Of a stretch of 64,000 nucleotides of DNA, positions 54,076-61,175 are shown one piece after another (within the stretch, counting starts at the first letter, position 1; every line of letters starts with the position of its first letter). The notes under the pieces were generated by a model. That model saw only the letters and a program-made list of their open reading frames with translations. It did not search any database and was not told the DNA's origin. The stretch is from NCBI RefSeq assembly GCF_028401955.1, contig NZ_JAQOTJ010000001.1:67238-131237 (forward strand). Reading direction: 5' to 3'. This DNA comes from Bacillus sp. BP-3 (GTDB lineage: Bacteria; Bacillota; Bacilli; Bacillales; Bacillaceae_G). Made by a program: the position numbers and the translations under genes.

Positions 54076-54507
54076 GTGGGGATTAGTAGTCGTTTTACGG
54101 TGGCTGTTCATATGTTAACATTGCTAGCAGTGGACAGAACTTCACGTTGTACGTCTGAATGGATTGCTGGTAGTGTCAATACAAACCCAGTCGTTATTCG
54201 CCGAATTACAGGAATGCTAAAAAAAGCAGGACTAGTTGATGTGCAAGCTGGAAAAGGTGGCACTTCTTTAGCTCGAGATTTAGACGAAGTGACGTTACTT
54301 GATGTATACAAAGCGGTTGAAGTTGTGGAGGAAGGACATTTATTTTCTTTTCACGATAATCCAAACGTACAATGTCCAGTTGGGGCAAATATTCAAAATG
54401 TGTTAGAAATTATATTATTGCAAGCGCAAGAAGCGATGGAAAATGTACTTGCAAATGTAAAAGTAAAACAGCTCGTTACGAATTTAGAAGAAAAAATAAA
54501 ACAATAA
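54076..54507 (+). CDS. Rrf2 family transcriptional regulator (YwnA-like)
   Basis: The GTG at 54076 has AAGGAGGGGAATACAA upstream. The 143-residue protein has an Rrf2 winged helix (SRFTVAVHMLTLLAVD, then NPVVIRRITGMLKKAGLVDVQAGKGGTSLARD in part) and a short C-terminal region with a single Cys in NVQCPVGANIQN. This is not the three-Cys cluster of IscR/NsrR, so a redox Cys rather than an Fe-S cluster is likely. It is convergent with the oxidoreductase gene, a pairing like ywnA-ywnB in B. subtilis. Confidence 0.88.
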   Translation: MGISSRFTVAVHMLTLLAVDRTSRCTSEWIAGSVNTNPVVIRRITGMLKKAGLVDVQAGKGGTSLARDLDEVTLLDVYKAVEVVEEGHLFSFHDNPNVQCPVGANIQNVLEIILLQAQEAMENVLANVKVKQLVTNLEEKIKQ

Positions 54508-54547
54508 AAGAACCTAGCCTTCTATCATGTAAGGCTAGGTTCTTTTT
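54506..54547. terminator. Bidirectional terminator
   Basis: AAAAGAACCTAGCCT and AGGCTAGGTTCTTTTT arms, shared by the convergent Rrf2 and oxidoreductase genes. Confidence 0.85.
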
Positions 54548-54549
54548 CA

Positions 54550-55191
54550 TTAAGCGTTACGCACTGTGAAGCGTTGACGTAAGAATTGAGGAGTTTCTAC
54601 TTCATCTAATAAAGCAACAGCGTAGTTTGGAATAGAAACGCGGCTTTCGCCGTTTTCATCCGTTAATAACTGGTCTGTACCTGTTACATATTTGCCTGTG
54701 CGTTCCCCAGGTTCGATCATTGCAGCAGGGCTTAAATTTGTCCAGTTAAAGTCCGACTGTTTATATACTTCTAATGCATCGCGGTGTGCTAATGCGATTG
54801 GTTTCCAATCGGCAGGAAAGTCTGGTGTATCCACAACTTGTAAGCCAGGTGCTACTTCTAAACTACCTGCGCCCCCAACTGATACTAGACGAGAGATGCT
54901 AGCTTGGTTTGCTGCTTGTAATAAAGAATGTGTTGCTTCTACAAGTTTCTCCTCTTCACCATGTTTAGGGCCAAATGCACTAATTAATACGTCATGATTT
55001 ACTGCTTCTTTTGCAATGCTACTTGTATGAAAGATATCACCTGTTACAACATGTAAATTTTCATGTTTCGTTTCTACGCGAGATGCATCGCGCACAATAG
55101 CTGTTACTTCGTGCCCTCGTGTTAAAGCTTCCTCAATGATTTGTTTTCCGATATTACCAGTTGCGCCTACTACTGCAAGTTTCATGTTCAT
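54550..55191 (-). CDS. NAD(P)H-binding Rossmann oxidoreductase (YwnB-like)
   Basis: The 213-residue protein opens with the dinucleotide-binding motif KLAVVGATGNIGKQIIEEAL and has the NmrA/atypical-SDR layout (VVTGDIFHTSSI, LISAFGPKHG, RLVSVGGAGSLEV). AAGGAGAATGAAC precedes the ATG. Two dyads sit at its promoter, one over the -10 box, so it is tightly regulated, probably by the neighbouring Rrf2 protein. The substrate is unknown, perhaps a quinone or electrophile. Confidence 0.88.
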   Translation of the reverse strand: MNMKLAVVGATGNIGKQIIEEALTRGHEVTAIVRDASRVETKHENLHVVTGDIFHTSSIAKEAVNHDVLISAFGPKHGEEEKLVEATHSLLQAANQASISRLVSVGGAGSLEVAPGLQVVDTPDFPADWKPIALAHRDALEVYKQSDFNWTNLSPAAMIEPGERTGKYVTGTDQLLTDENGESRVSIPNYAVALLDEVETPQFLRQRFTVRNA

Positions 55192-55233
55192 TCTCCTTGT
55201 TCATTTTATATAAAAATGTATTTATCTGCACTT

Positions 55234-55299
55234 AAGTTGTAACTTGTTTGATTACAACTTTATGTAACTATTATAGTTACAACTATAATTCTTTGTCAA
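55234..55299 (-). promoter_or_regulatory. Promoter with two dyads for the YwnB-like gene
   Basis: On the minus strand TTGACA (55299-55294) and TATAAT (55275-55270) are 18 bases apart. A perfect dyad TGTAACTA-TTA-TAGTTACA (55263-55281) overlaps the -10, and a second dyad AAGTTGTAA/TTACAACTT (55234-55260) follows immediately. Both share TTGTAA half sites. Confidence 0.7.
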
Positions 55300-55375
55300 C
55301 AGAAAAAACAAATTGAAGAAAGAGAAAGTTTCTATTTTATTTAAAGCAAACAGAAAACAAGGGGGGAATAAAGAA

Positions 55376-55403
55376 AAGGGCACCGCAGAAAGCAGCACCC
55401 TTA
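55376..55403 (-). terminator. Terminator of the PspC gene
   Basis: AAGGGTGC and GGTGCCCTT-type arms (minus strand) run into TTTTCTTT. Confidence 0.55.
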
Positions 55404-55592
55404 TTCATAAGAACTTGGCATAAGCAACATGAGAATGAAATAAGCTAAAAAACCTGTTCCGAAACATAAGATAGCGATTAGCCAAAGAATGCGAATCATA
55501 CTTGTGCTTATGCCGAAATATTCTCCTAAACCACCGCATACGCCGAGAAACACTTTATCTGTTGAAGATTTACACAATCTTTTTTCTGTCAT
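55401..55592 (-). CDS. PspC domain membrane protein
   Basis: The 63-residue protein is a bare PspC domain: KLCKSSTDKV-type start, VCGGLGEYFGISTSMIRILW and one strongly hydrophobic segment (about 35-57) ending LLMPSSYE. PspC proteins sense or respond to envelope stress. AAAGGAGAGACGTTC precedes the ATG. It is monocistronic and divergent from gerE. Confidence 0.9.
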   Translation of the reverse strand: MTEKRLCKSSTDKVFLGVCGGLGEYFGISTSMIRILWLIAILCFGTGFLAYFILMLLMPSSYE

Positions 55593-55768
55593 GAACGTCT
55601 CTCCTTTTCATAATTCATCATTTTTTATGTAGCAATGAACAGGAACGATTGAATTATATTGCGATTTTTAGAGAGAAGATGACTGCTTTATCCCGCATTA
55701 GCGGACAATGCTTGTGAAAGTGAAAACAATTTTTTATAAATACATGCAATTTCTGCTTATTTGTATTC

Positions 55769-55796
55769 ACCACGCCTTGCTTCTATTCATACAATA
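55769..55796 (+). promoter_or_regulatory. SigK-like promoter of gerE
   Basis: CATACAATA at 55788-55796 fits the SigK -10 consensus CATANNNTA, with AC at 55769-55770 after a 17-base gap. gerE is SigK-transcribed in B. subtilis, so the gene still has its mother-cell promoter. Confidence 0.6.
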
Positions 55797-55863
55797 TCTT
55801 GACTAAATAAACACCCAACTTACACACATACAGCTCTGGCTTAAGCAAGGAGGGTTATACCAA

Positions 55864-56100
55864 TTGAAGGAAAAAGAATATCAATCTAAACCGTTGCTCA
55901 CAAAAAGAGAAAGAGAAGTGTTTGAGTTACTCGTTCAAGATAAAACAACAAAAGAAATTGCAAGTGAACTTTTTATTAGTGAAAAGACCGTACGTAATCA
56001 TATTTCAAATGTGATGTGTAGTGTTTGCAAAGAAAAGAGGTGCAAATTGCACCTCTTTTCTTTATTCTGCATTATTTGTTTCGGAGGTATGATTTGCTAA
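55864..56100 (+). pseudogene. gerE: gerE, interrupted after codon 51
   Basis: The TTG start has AAGGAGGGTTATACCAA upstream. Residues 1-51 (MKEKEYQSKPLLTKREREVF through RNHISNVM) are GerE, the LuxR-type regulator of late coat genes in the mother cell. Family members continue NAMQKLGVKGRSQ and finish at 74 residues. Here the frame continues CSVCKEKRCKLHLF and ends after 78 codons in unrelated sequence. The recognition helix is cut and the dimerisation helix is lost, so the product should be inactive. The missing part is not elsewhere in the window. Confidence 0.85.
56029..56064. terminator. Bidirectional terminator at the gerE junction
   Basis: AAAGAAAAGAGGTGCAA and TTGCACCTCTTTTCTTT form a perfect 17-18 base stem with almost no loop. 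It lies inside the aberrant tail of gerE and also ends the MerR gene. Confidence 0.8.
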
Positions 56101-56400
56101 TTTAAAAAATACCTCATTGATGTTGTGCATTCGAGCTTCGACTTTTTTAGCTGCAGCGTCTAATGTGAATCCTTCTTCGATTAGTTCTTGAATCAAAAGG
56201 ATTTTTTTAATGTTTAAATAATTATATTTGCGAGTTGTTCCTTCTGTTTCGTTTTCAGATGTAATGATTCCTTTTTCTTCCCAATACCGAATTTTTCTTG
56301 TAGGAACTCCAGTAATATCAGCAACTTCCCCAATACCTACTACAAGTTTTTGAAGTAATCCAAAGTCAAGTAATGGATCCAATTCTTGTTTGTTATTCAT
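56062..56400 (-). CDS. MerR family transcriptional regulator
   Basis: The 112-residue protein has a MerR winged helix near residues 15-85 (GIGEVADITGVPTRKIRYWEEKGII, then TRKYNYLNIKKILLIQELIEEGFT) and a short C-terminal helix with no metal-binding cysteines. It is divergent from the CMD/MFS pair, and nearly identical dyads (TGTAA-N5-TTACA) lie upstream of both. It probably activates or represses that pair in response to a small hydrophobic compound. Confidence 0.88.
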   Translation of the reverse strand: MNNKQELDPLLDFGLLQKLVVGIGEVADITGVPTRKIRYWEEKGIITSENETEGTTRKYNYLNIKKILLIQELIEEGFTLDAAAKKVEARMHNINEVFFKLANHTSETNNAE

Positions 56401-56420
56401 CTTTCTCCTCCAATATATAT

Positions 56421-56435
56421 TGTAACTATTTTACA
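56421..56435. promoter_or_regulatory. MerR operator upstream of merR gene
   Basis: TGTAACTATTTTACA: TGTAA and TTACA half sites with five bases between, 20 bases upstream of the MerR start codon. Confidence 0.55.
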
Positions 56436-56472
56436 TCAAAAGTAATTAAATTACAAATATTTGCGTTAATTA

Positions 56473-56500
56473 TTGACTTCTTTTGTAAATAGGTTACAAT
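56473..56500 (+). promoter_or_regulatory. MerR-controlled promoter of the CMD/MFS pair
   Basis: TTGACT at 56473 and TACAAT at 56495-56500 flank a dyad TTGTAA-ATAGG-TTACAA (56483-56499) that fills the spacer and overlaps the -10 box, the usual placement of a MerR site. The spacer is 16 bases. Confidence 0.65.
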
Positions 56501-56548
56501 TGATGTAGTTTTTGTGCATTTGGTTATTTAAAATAAGGGGGAATACAG

Positions 56549-56881
56549 TTGATTAAAAATCCTGATTTTGAATTATTTAAAAATGAGTTTCCAGAAGTTT
56601 ACGAGTCTTTTGGTAGTGTGTATCAAAGTGTCAGTTCTAATGCTCTAGATGAAAAAACGAAACAATTGGTTTATCTCGGAGTTTTGCCTGCTAATCGATA
56701 TGCGCCTGCTATTCGTGTACACATTGCGAAAGCTTTAGAGGTAGGCGCAACACCTGAAGAAATTCAAGGAGCAATTATGTTATCTATTCCAGCTGGAGGG
56801 ATTTGTGATTTCTTTGCCATTTTGCCAGAAATAATCAATGGACTAAAAAAAGAATGTAAAGGGGAAGAAGTGAATGAGTAA
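56549..56881 (+). CDS. Carboxymuconolactone decarboxylase-like protein lacking the Cys pair
   Basis: The TTG start follows AAGGGGGAATACAG. The 110-residue all-helical protein has the CMD/AhpD core (DEKTKQLVYLGVLPANRYAPAIRVH in part, then KALEVGATPEEIQGAIM). The redox CxxC of AhpD is absent at the expected place (NRYAPAIRVH), so a peroxidase role is unlikely. Its end overlaps the MFS gene start by eight bases. It may modify or bind the compound exported by the transporter. Confidence 0.82.
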   Translation: MIKNPDFELFKNEFPEVYESFGSVYQSVSSNALDEKTKQLVYLGVLPANRYAPAIRVHIAKALEVGATPEEIQGAIMLSIPAGGICDFFAILPEIINGLKKECKGEEVNE

Positions 56882-58061
56882 TGTAGTCGAGGTGAAAAAT
56901 GGGTTAACCAAACAAAATTATTCTTTAATGACAATTATTTTGTTTTGGTGTGGTTTGGTAGTTGTGTCAAGCTTATATGTTACGATTCCACTAGTATCAA
57001 TTTTTGCAAGTGAATTTAAAGTAACGATAGCTAAAGCAACTTTAACAAGTAGTGCGTTCTCTTTTTTCTATGCGGTAGGTTTTTTGTTTTTCGGACCATT
57101 ATCTGATCGATATGGAAGAAAGTTAATTATTTTATTAGGACTCATTGTTTTGGCATTTGTTTCTCCACTTTTAGCTTTTTTTAATAATTTATCTAGTTTG
57201 ATTATTTTAAGAAGTATACAAGGAGTTGCAGCTGCAACATTTGCGCCATCAGCTTTAGCATACGTTGTGGAAGTATTTCCACTTCAAAAAAGGGTAACGA
57301 CTATTGGTTTTGTTAGTACAGGATTTTTGATGGCTGGGATTGTTGGGCAAGTGTTTAGTAGCTTCATGGCTACAGAATTTGGGTGGCAAAGTGTATTTTA
57401 TTGTCTTGCTGGTATGTATCTTATAACAGCTATTCTCGTTATTATTTTTCTTCCAAGTAACGGTGTGAACCCAGGGAATGGAAATTTGTTGAATGTTTTT
57501 AAACAAATAATAGTTGTACTGCGAAATAAGCAATTACTTATGTGCTATGTAATTACTCTCACATTACTACTGACTTTTGTAGGGATGTATACCACTTTAG
57601 GAAGCTATTTGGGTATCAATTTTCATTTGACCAACCAGCAAATTTTGTCTATACGGTCTGTAGGTATTATTGGAATGCTTTTGTCCCCATTTGCAGGTAA
57701 GTTGGTAGGGGAATTTGGTGTTAATCATATTCTTCGTAGTGGAATAGTGATGGCTATTTTAGGTCTAGCGGTTCTTGGTGTTTGCACCAACCTTTCTCTT
57801 CTCATTGTAATGAGCATTATTTTTGTTGGTGGAATCTCACTTACTGTACCAACACTTATTGTAATGGTGGGACAATTTGGTGGGGAATATCGTGGAATAG
57901 CTGTTTCTCTTTATACCTTTATTTTGTTTATTGGTGCTACGCTAGGTCCTATAATTGCTATTACTCTTTTAGGAATAGGAAGTTATGTAATAACTTTTGA
58001 AACATTAGCTTTTTTCCTTGTAATTAGCTTAGTTATTTCGTTCTCAATTAAGCGCTTTTGA
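56874..58061 (+). CDS. MFS transporter (DHA1-like, 12 TM)
   Basis: The 395-residue protein has about 12 membrane segments and the MFS loop 2-3 motif GPLSDRYGRKLIILLGL near residue 74, with SIQGVAAATFAPSALAYV in helix 4. An AAAGGGGAAGAAGTGA RBS lies inside the CMD gene. It is likely a proton-driven efflux pump for the inducer sensed by the MerR protein. It is the last gene of the cassette. Confidence 0.9.
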   Translation: MSNVVEVKNGLTKQNYSLMTIILFWCGLVVVSSLYVTIPLVSIFASEFKVTIAKATLTSSAFSFFYAVGFLFFGPLSDRYGRKLIILLGLIVLAFVSPLLAFFNNLSSLIILRSIQGVAAATFAPSALAYVVEVFPLQKRVTTIGFVSTGFLMAGIVGQVFSSFMATEFGWQSVFYCLAGMYLITAILVIIFLPSNGVNPGNGNLLNVFKQIIVVLRNKQLLMCYVITLTLLLTFVGMYTTLGSYLGINFHLTNQQILSIRSVGIIGMLLSPFAGKLVGEFGVNHILRSGIVMAILGLAVLGVCTNLSLLIVMSIIFVGGISLTVPTLIVMVGQFGGEYRGIAVSLYTFILFIGATLGPIIAITLLGIGSYVITFETLAFFLVISLVISFSIKRF

Positions 58062-58100
58062 AATGATGGAAAATATGTCAGGGAATTTAGAGTTTAGTTT

Positions 58101-58388
58101 CTGAAATTTCTTGAAGTTAAAATTGCTCACTTATTTTTAGAGAAAGTTGAGCCTGGATTATTTCAGTGTTTAGAAAATCTTTGGATTCGACCACATGATG
58201 AATCAGTTATTATAAATGGGAAACAAACGATTGTGGCTGGTATGAAGTATAAATGTTACCTGCCAGATAAAGATAGCTATGCCTGGATAATCGTTGGATC
58301 TAATGATCAAGTGATAACATTTGAGCAGGGGATTAAGTGGATGAATGGTCGAGTAACAGAAAAATGGTTACAGGATTTATGGGTTTAG
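58101..58388 (+). pseudogene. Unknown 95-codon frame with CTG in place of a start
   Basis: After a TAG at 58095 the frame reads (L)KFLEVKIAHLFLEKVEPGL, WIRPHDESVIINGKQTIVAG, CYLPDKDSYAWIIVGSNDQV and ends WLQDLWV. Composition and continuity are clearly protein-like, but no ATG, GTG or TTG precedes the conserved-looking part and no RBS is evident. Either CTG at 58101 is used or an ATG has mutated. I do not recognise the family. Confidence 0.5.
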
Positions 58389-58534
58389 TAAGGTATTGTG
58401 TATTTTTAAAAATTTTATTGTGAACTGTGGAAAGTAAGATATATTATAGTTGGTTTTATACCTTATGTAACAAAACAAAATCTTTTTAAAATGGGTAGTG
58501 TTTGTTCGGAGCGTTGTGAAAAAAGTGAAAATCA

Positions 58535-58573
58535 ATCACTCTTTATTTAAAAATAAGGGGTGATTTTTTATGT
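58535..58573 (+). terminator. Terminator-like hairpin
   Basis: AATCAC-TTTATTT and AAATAA-GGTGATT arms with a following T6 run. Confidence 0.7.
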
Positions 58574-58684
58574 GTTATTAATAAAAGCTATCAACTACAA
58601 AAACTTAAATTTTATGTAACGACATATGTTACAAAAATTGTGTTATTTGAAATCAAAAAAATTGAAGATAAATTATTCAGTAAC

Positions 58685-58745
58685 AAGAAGGCTTGTCCGT
58701 AATCATATCAATATGTGGTGTGTAGATTTTGCGAATATAAGAGGA
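58685..58745 (+). repeat. Degraded second copy of the gerE junction
   Basis: CCGTAATCATATCAATATGTGG followed by TGTGTAGATTTTGCGAA (split at 58714) aligns with gerE junction bases 55988-56032, CGTAATCATATTTCAAATGTG then ATGTGTAGTGTTTGCAAAG, at roughly 70 percent identity by eye. Both the gerE side and the island side of the junction are represented. Confidence 0.55.
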
Positions 58746-58896
58746 GATATAGTAATGCCCAAATGTATAATTTATAATGGAAATATATTCATGGAAAAAT
58801 AATGTTGATTAGTAGTAATCATCGATATCTATAAAATGTGATATACACATTAGATATGGAAATATTTTATTCAAATGAAAAGGGGCTTGTCTTGTT

Positions 58897-60135
58897 ATGT
58901 TCAAAATAAGAACGATGGATATCCAAAGAATCAATGGTGTTAAAGACTTATTTATAGGATTCAATCCAGGTTTGAACTTTATTTGTGGACCTAATGGAAT
59001 TGGTAAAACCACCATATTAAATTGTATATCCAGTGCATTTCGTAAGATGCCATCCTATAGAATATTTCCACATAATAATGCTGGATACGGTGAATTTACT
59101 ATTGATATGGAATATGAGGGGCATTCAGAAAAAGGGGTTTTTTATGTTGGAGATCATCGTGAAGATATATTTGATCTACAAAGAACCGGAATGAGAGAAC
59201 ACAGATATAATAATGTTTTTAAGGGGAATTGTATTGATTTCAATATTCAATCCAGGCTTTTTGATTATAAACCATCTGGGGTTGGATCCGCATTTGATCG
59301 TATAAAGTCCTGGTTTTATAGGAATTATTATAAGGGAGATATGAATCTCGATAAATTTTACAATTTGCAGCTTGCCCAAGAATGTTTTAATTTATTAGAT
59401 CCTAATATCAGCTTTGGTAGAGTTTCGGAAACAATTATTACAGAGGGGCATCCTTTGAGTAGGTTTCCGAAATACAAAAATCTGTTGGTGGATAATAACA
59501 ATTTTAGATATAAAAATAATGAGCTTAAAACATTAGATATGTTTGTAAATACTTTTCAGGGTGAGGTGCTTGTAGAATGTCTATCTTCAGGATATAAGTC
59601 ATCGTTAACCGTTTTGTTAGGAATAATTAAAGAGATAGAGATGTTTTCATCGAGTATTTTGGTTAATGAGTTTACCGGTATAATAGTTATTGATGAAATA
59701 GATTTGCATTTACATCCACAATGGCAGGCAAAGCTTGTGTATGCTATTAGGGAGTTGGTTCCAAAAGCACAAGTAATTTGTACAACTCATAGCCCTCATA
59801 TAATTCAGGTTGCCAAACCAGAAGAAGTAATAGTTCTAGGTGGGGATTACGAAGGTAATATTTATGTTAAGGAAATCCCATCTCCTAGTGAATATGGTTT
59901 TCAAGGATGGACTATTGAGGAAATTCTTACAGATGTGATGGGATTAGAACAATCAATGTCACCTTTATTTCTAGATTCGTTAGAAAAATTTAATGTAGCT
60001 TTGCGAAGAGGTGATAGAGAAATGTTGATGCATGAATATAAGCGGCTTCGAAAAATGCTACATCCTAACAACCCATTAGCAACATTGCTCAGTGTACAAG
60101 CAGGAGAACTAATGATTTGGGAGGATTTAAAATGA
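58897..60135 (+). CDS. ptuA: Septu-type anti-phage ATPase PtuA
   Basis: The 412-residue protein is an AAA/ABC-like ATPase of the RecF-OLD kind: Walker A GPNGIGKT at 31-38, an ABC-like signature CLSSGYKSSLTVLLG near 231, Walker B GIIVIDEIDLHLHPQWQ near 262-278 and the switch His in TTHSPHII. AAAAGGGG lies 11 bases before the ATG. Its TGA overlaps the ATG of an HNH nuclease gene (ATGA), the arrangement of type I Septu (PtuA-PtuB). PtuA is thought to control PtuB nuclease activity on infection. Other ATPase-HNH pairs are an alternative. Confidence 0.8.
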   Translation: MFKIRTMDIQRINGVKDLFIGFNPGLNFICGPNGIGKTTILNCISSAFRKMPSYRIFPHNNAGYGEFTIDMEYEGHSEKGVFYVGDHREDIFDLQRTGMREHRYNNVFKGNCIDFNIQSRLFDYKPSGVGSAFDRIKSWFYRNYYKGDMNLDKFYNLQLAQECFNLLDPNISFGRVSETIITEGHPLSRFPKYKNLLVDNNNFRYKNNELKTLDMFVNTFQGEVLVECLSSGYKSSLTVLLGIIKEIEMFSSSILVNEFTGIIVIDEIDLHLHPQWQAKLVYAIRELVPKAQVICTTHSPHIIQVAKPEEVIVLGGDYEGNIYVKEIPSPSEYGFQGWTIEEILTDVMGLEQSMSPLFLDSLEKFNVALRRGDREMLMHEYKRLRKMLHPNNPLATLLSVQAGELMIWEDLK

Positions 60136-60899
60136 TATACATAGAAAGACCCTCAAAACCTTTAAAACTTACTGAGGAGCATAGGGAAGAACTTACTGAT
60201 AAATTTTAAAAAACTAAAACGGCTGTATGGAAAAGTAAATATATAACTCAGCCTCTTATAGAAATGTCTCATGGTAAGTGTGTTTTCTGTGAATGTAGAC
60301 TAGGTGAAGAAGAGAAATATATGGAAGTTGAGCATTTTTACCCCAAATCACTATACCCTAATAAAGTTATTTTATGGGGGAACTTATTTCCAATTTGTAG
60401 TCGTTGTAATAAAGCAAAAAGTAATCATGACACATTGAAATATCCCATTATCAATCCTTGTTTAAATAATCCTAAAGACCACTTATATTTTGAGAATTTC
60501 AATATATTTGGTAAGGACTCTAGTCCAGTAGGTTTATTAACTGAGAAAGTATTAAACTTAAATGATATGTTACAAGTAGTAACCCCTCGCTTTCAAGTTG
60601 GAATGCTTGTAATACAAAAACTTCAAGGTATAGCTCAAATGGTTAAAAGGTATGATCGTCAATATGCACCTGTTGGTGATGACTATGACATCATAAATAA
60701 GACAAAGGCTCTTTTACAACATGCATTACCTCAAATGGAATATAGTGCAACTGTAGCTACTGTTATAGTTTCTTCGAGGTTTTATGAACAAATGAAAGAT
60801 GAAATGATCACTAAATCTTTGTGGGATGAGGATTTAGACCAATTAGATAGCATAGCGAGAGAAATTTCACTAGAAGTAGCTTATGCAGAGATGGCTTAA
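60132..60899 (+). pseudogene. ptuB: Septu-type HNH nuclease PtuB with an in-frame ochre codon
   Basis: From the ATG at 60132 the frame reads MIYIERPSKPLKLTEEHREE, LTDKF, TAA at 60207-60209 (codon 26), then in the same frame KTKTAVWKSKYITQPLIEMS and on to 60899. The second part has the complete HNH fold: CVFCECR, EVEHFYPKSLYP, the CSRCNKAKSNHD zinc pair. The missing word is probably AAA changed to TAA. An internal ATG at 60264 (211 codons) would keep the HNH core but has a poor RBS. Activity is therefore uncertain: nonsense mutation, re-initiation or sequencing error. Confidence 0.75.
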
Positions 60900-60998
60900 T
60901 AGTATTGTAAAAATAATTCTCGAGAACAGGGTCTGTTTTTTAAAATAAGGGTAGTCCCATCACTCAGTATTCATATATTGGTGATGAGGTGATGCTTC

Positions 60999-61127
60999 AT
61001 GACAACAAAAACATCCCCACTTAAACTTGGAAATGAGATATACGGTACGATAAAGATTGAGAAAGCATTTCTCGAAGCGTTGGAAATGTATTTTATAAAG
61101 AAGCCAGTTCAAAAAGCTCCTGAGTAA
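60999..61127 (+). CDS. 42-residue protein after ptuB, unknown
   Basis: GAGGTGATGCTTC precedes the ATG. The product MTTKTSPLKLGNEIYGTIKI continues as an amphipathic helix (EKAFLEALEMYF) and ends KKPVQKAPE. A strong terminator overlaps its end. The RBS and terminator argue for a real gene. It could be a third component or simply a small island gene; there is no evidence for either. Confidence 0.6.
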   Translation: MTTKTSPLKLGNEIYGTIKIEKAFLEALEMYFIKKPVQKAPE

Positions 61128-61142
61128 CTAGGAGCTTTTTTA
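61113..61142 (+). terminator. Terminator of the 42-residue gene
   Basis: AAAAAGCTCCT and AGGAGCTTTTTT arms with an 8-base loop. Confidence 0.85.
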
Positions 61143-61175
61143 CATTTTGGTGAAGAGTATGTATTAAAGATATGA

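Larger units (their letters stand above)
58389..58896. other. 508-base gene-free stretch before ptuA
   Basis: It contains a terminator-like hairpin (58535-58573), a dyad TGTAAC-GACATAT-GTTACA (58615-58633), the degraded gerE-junction copy (58685-58745) and AT-rich leader sequence. A 15-codon frame at 58754 (MPKCIIYNGN) is too short to call. Confidence 0.5.

Noticed and set aside
58754-58801. 15-codon frame MPKCIIYNGN... with a GAGGAG upstream
   Set aside because: Too short and in degraded sequence; possibly a remnant.
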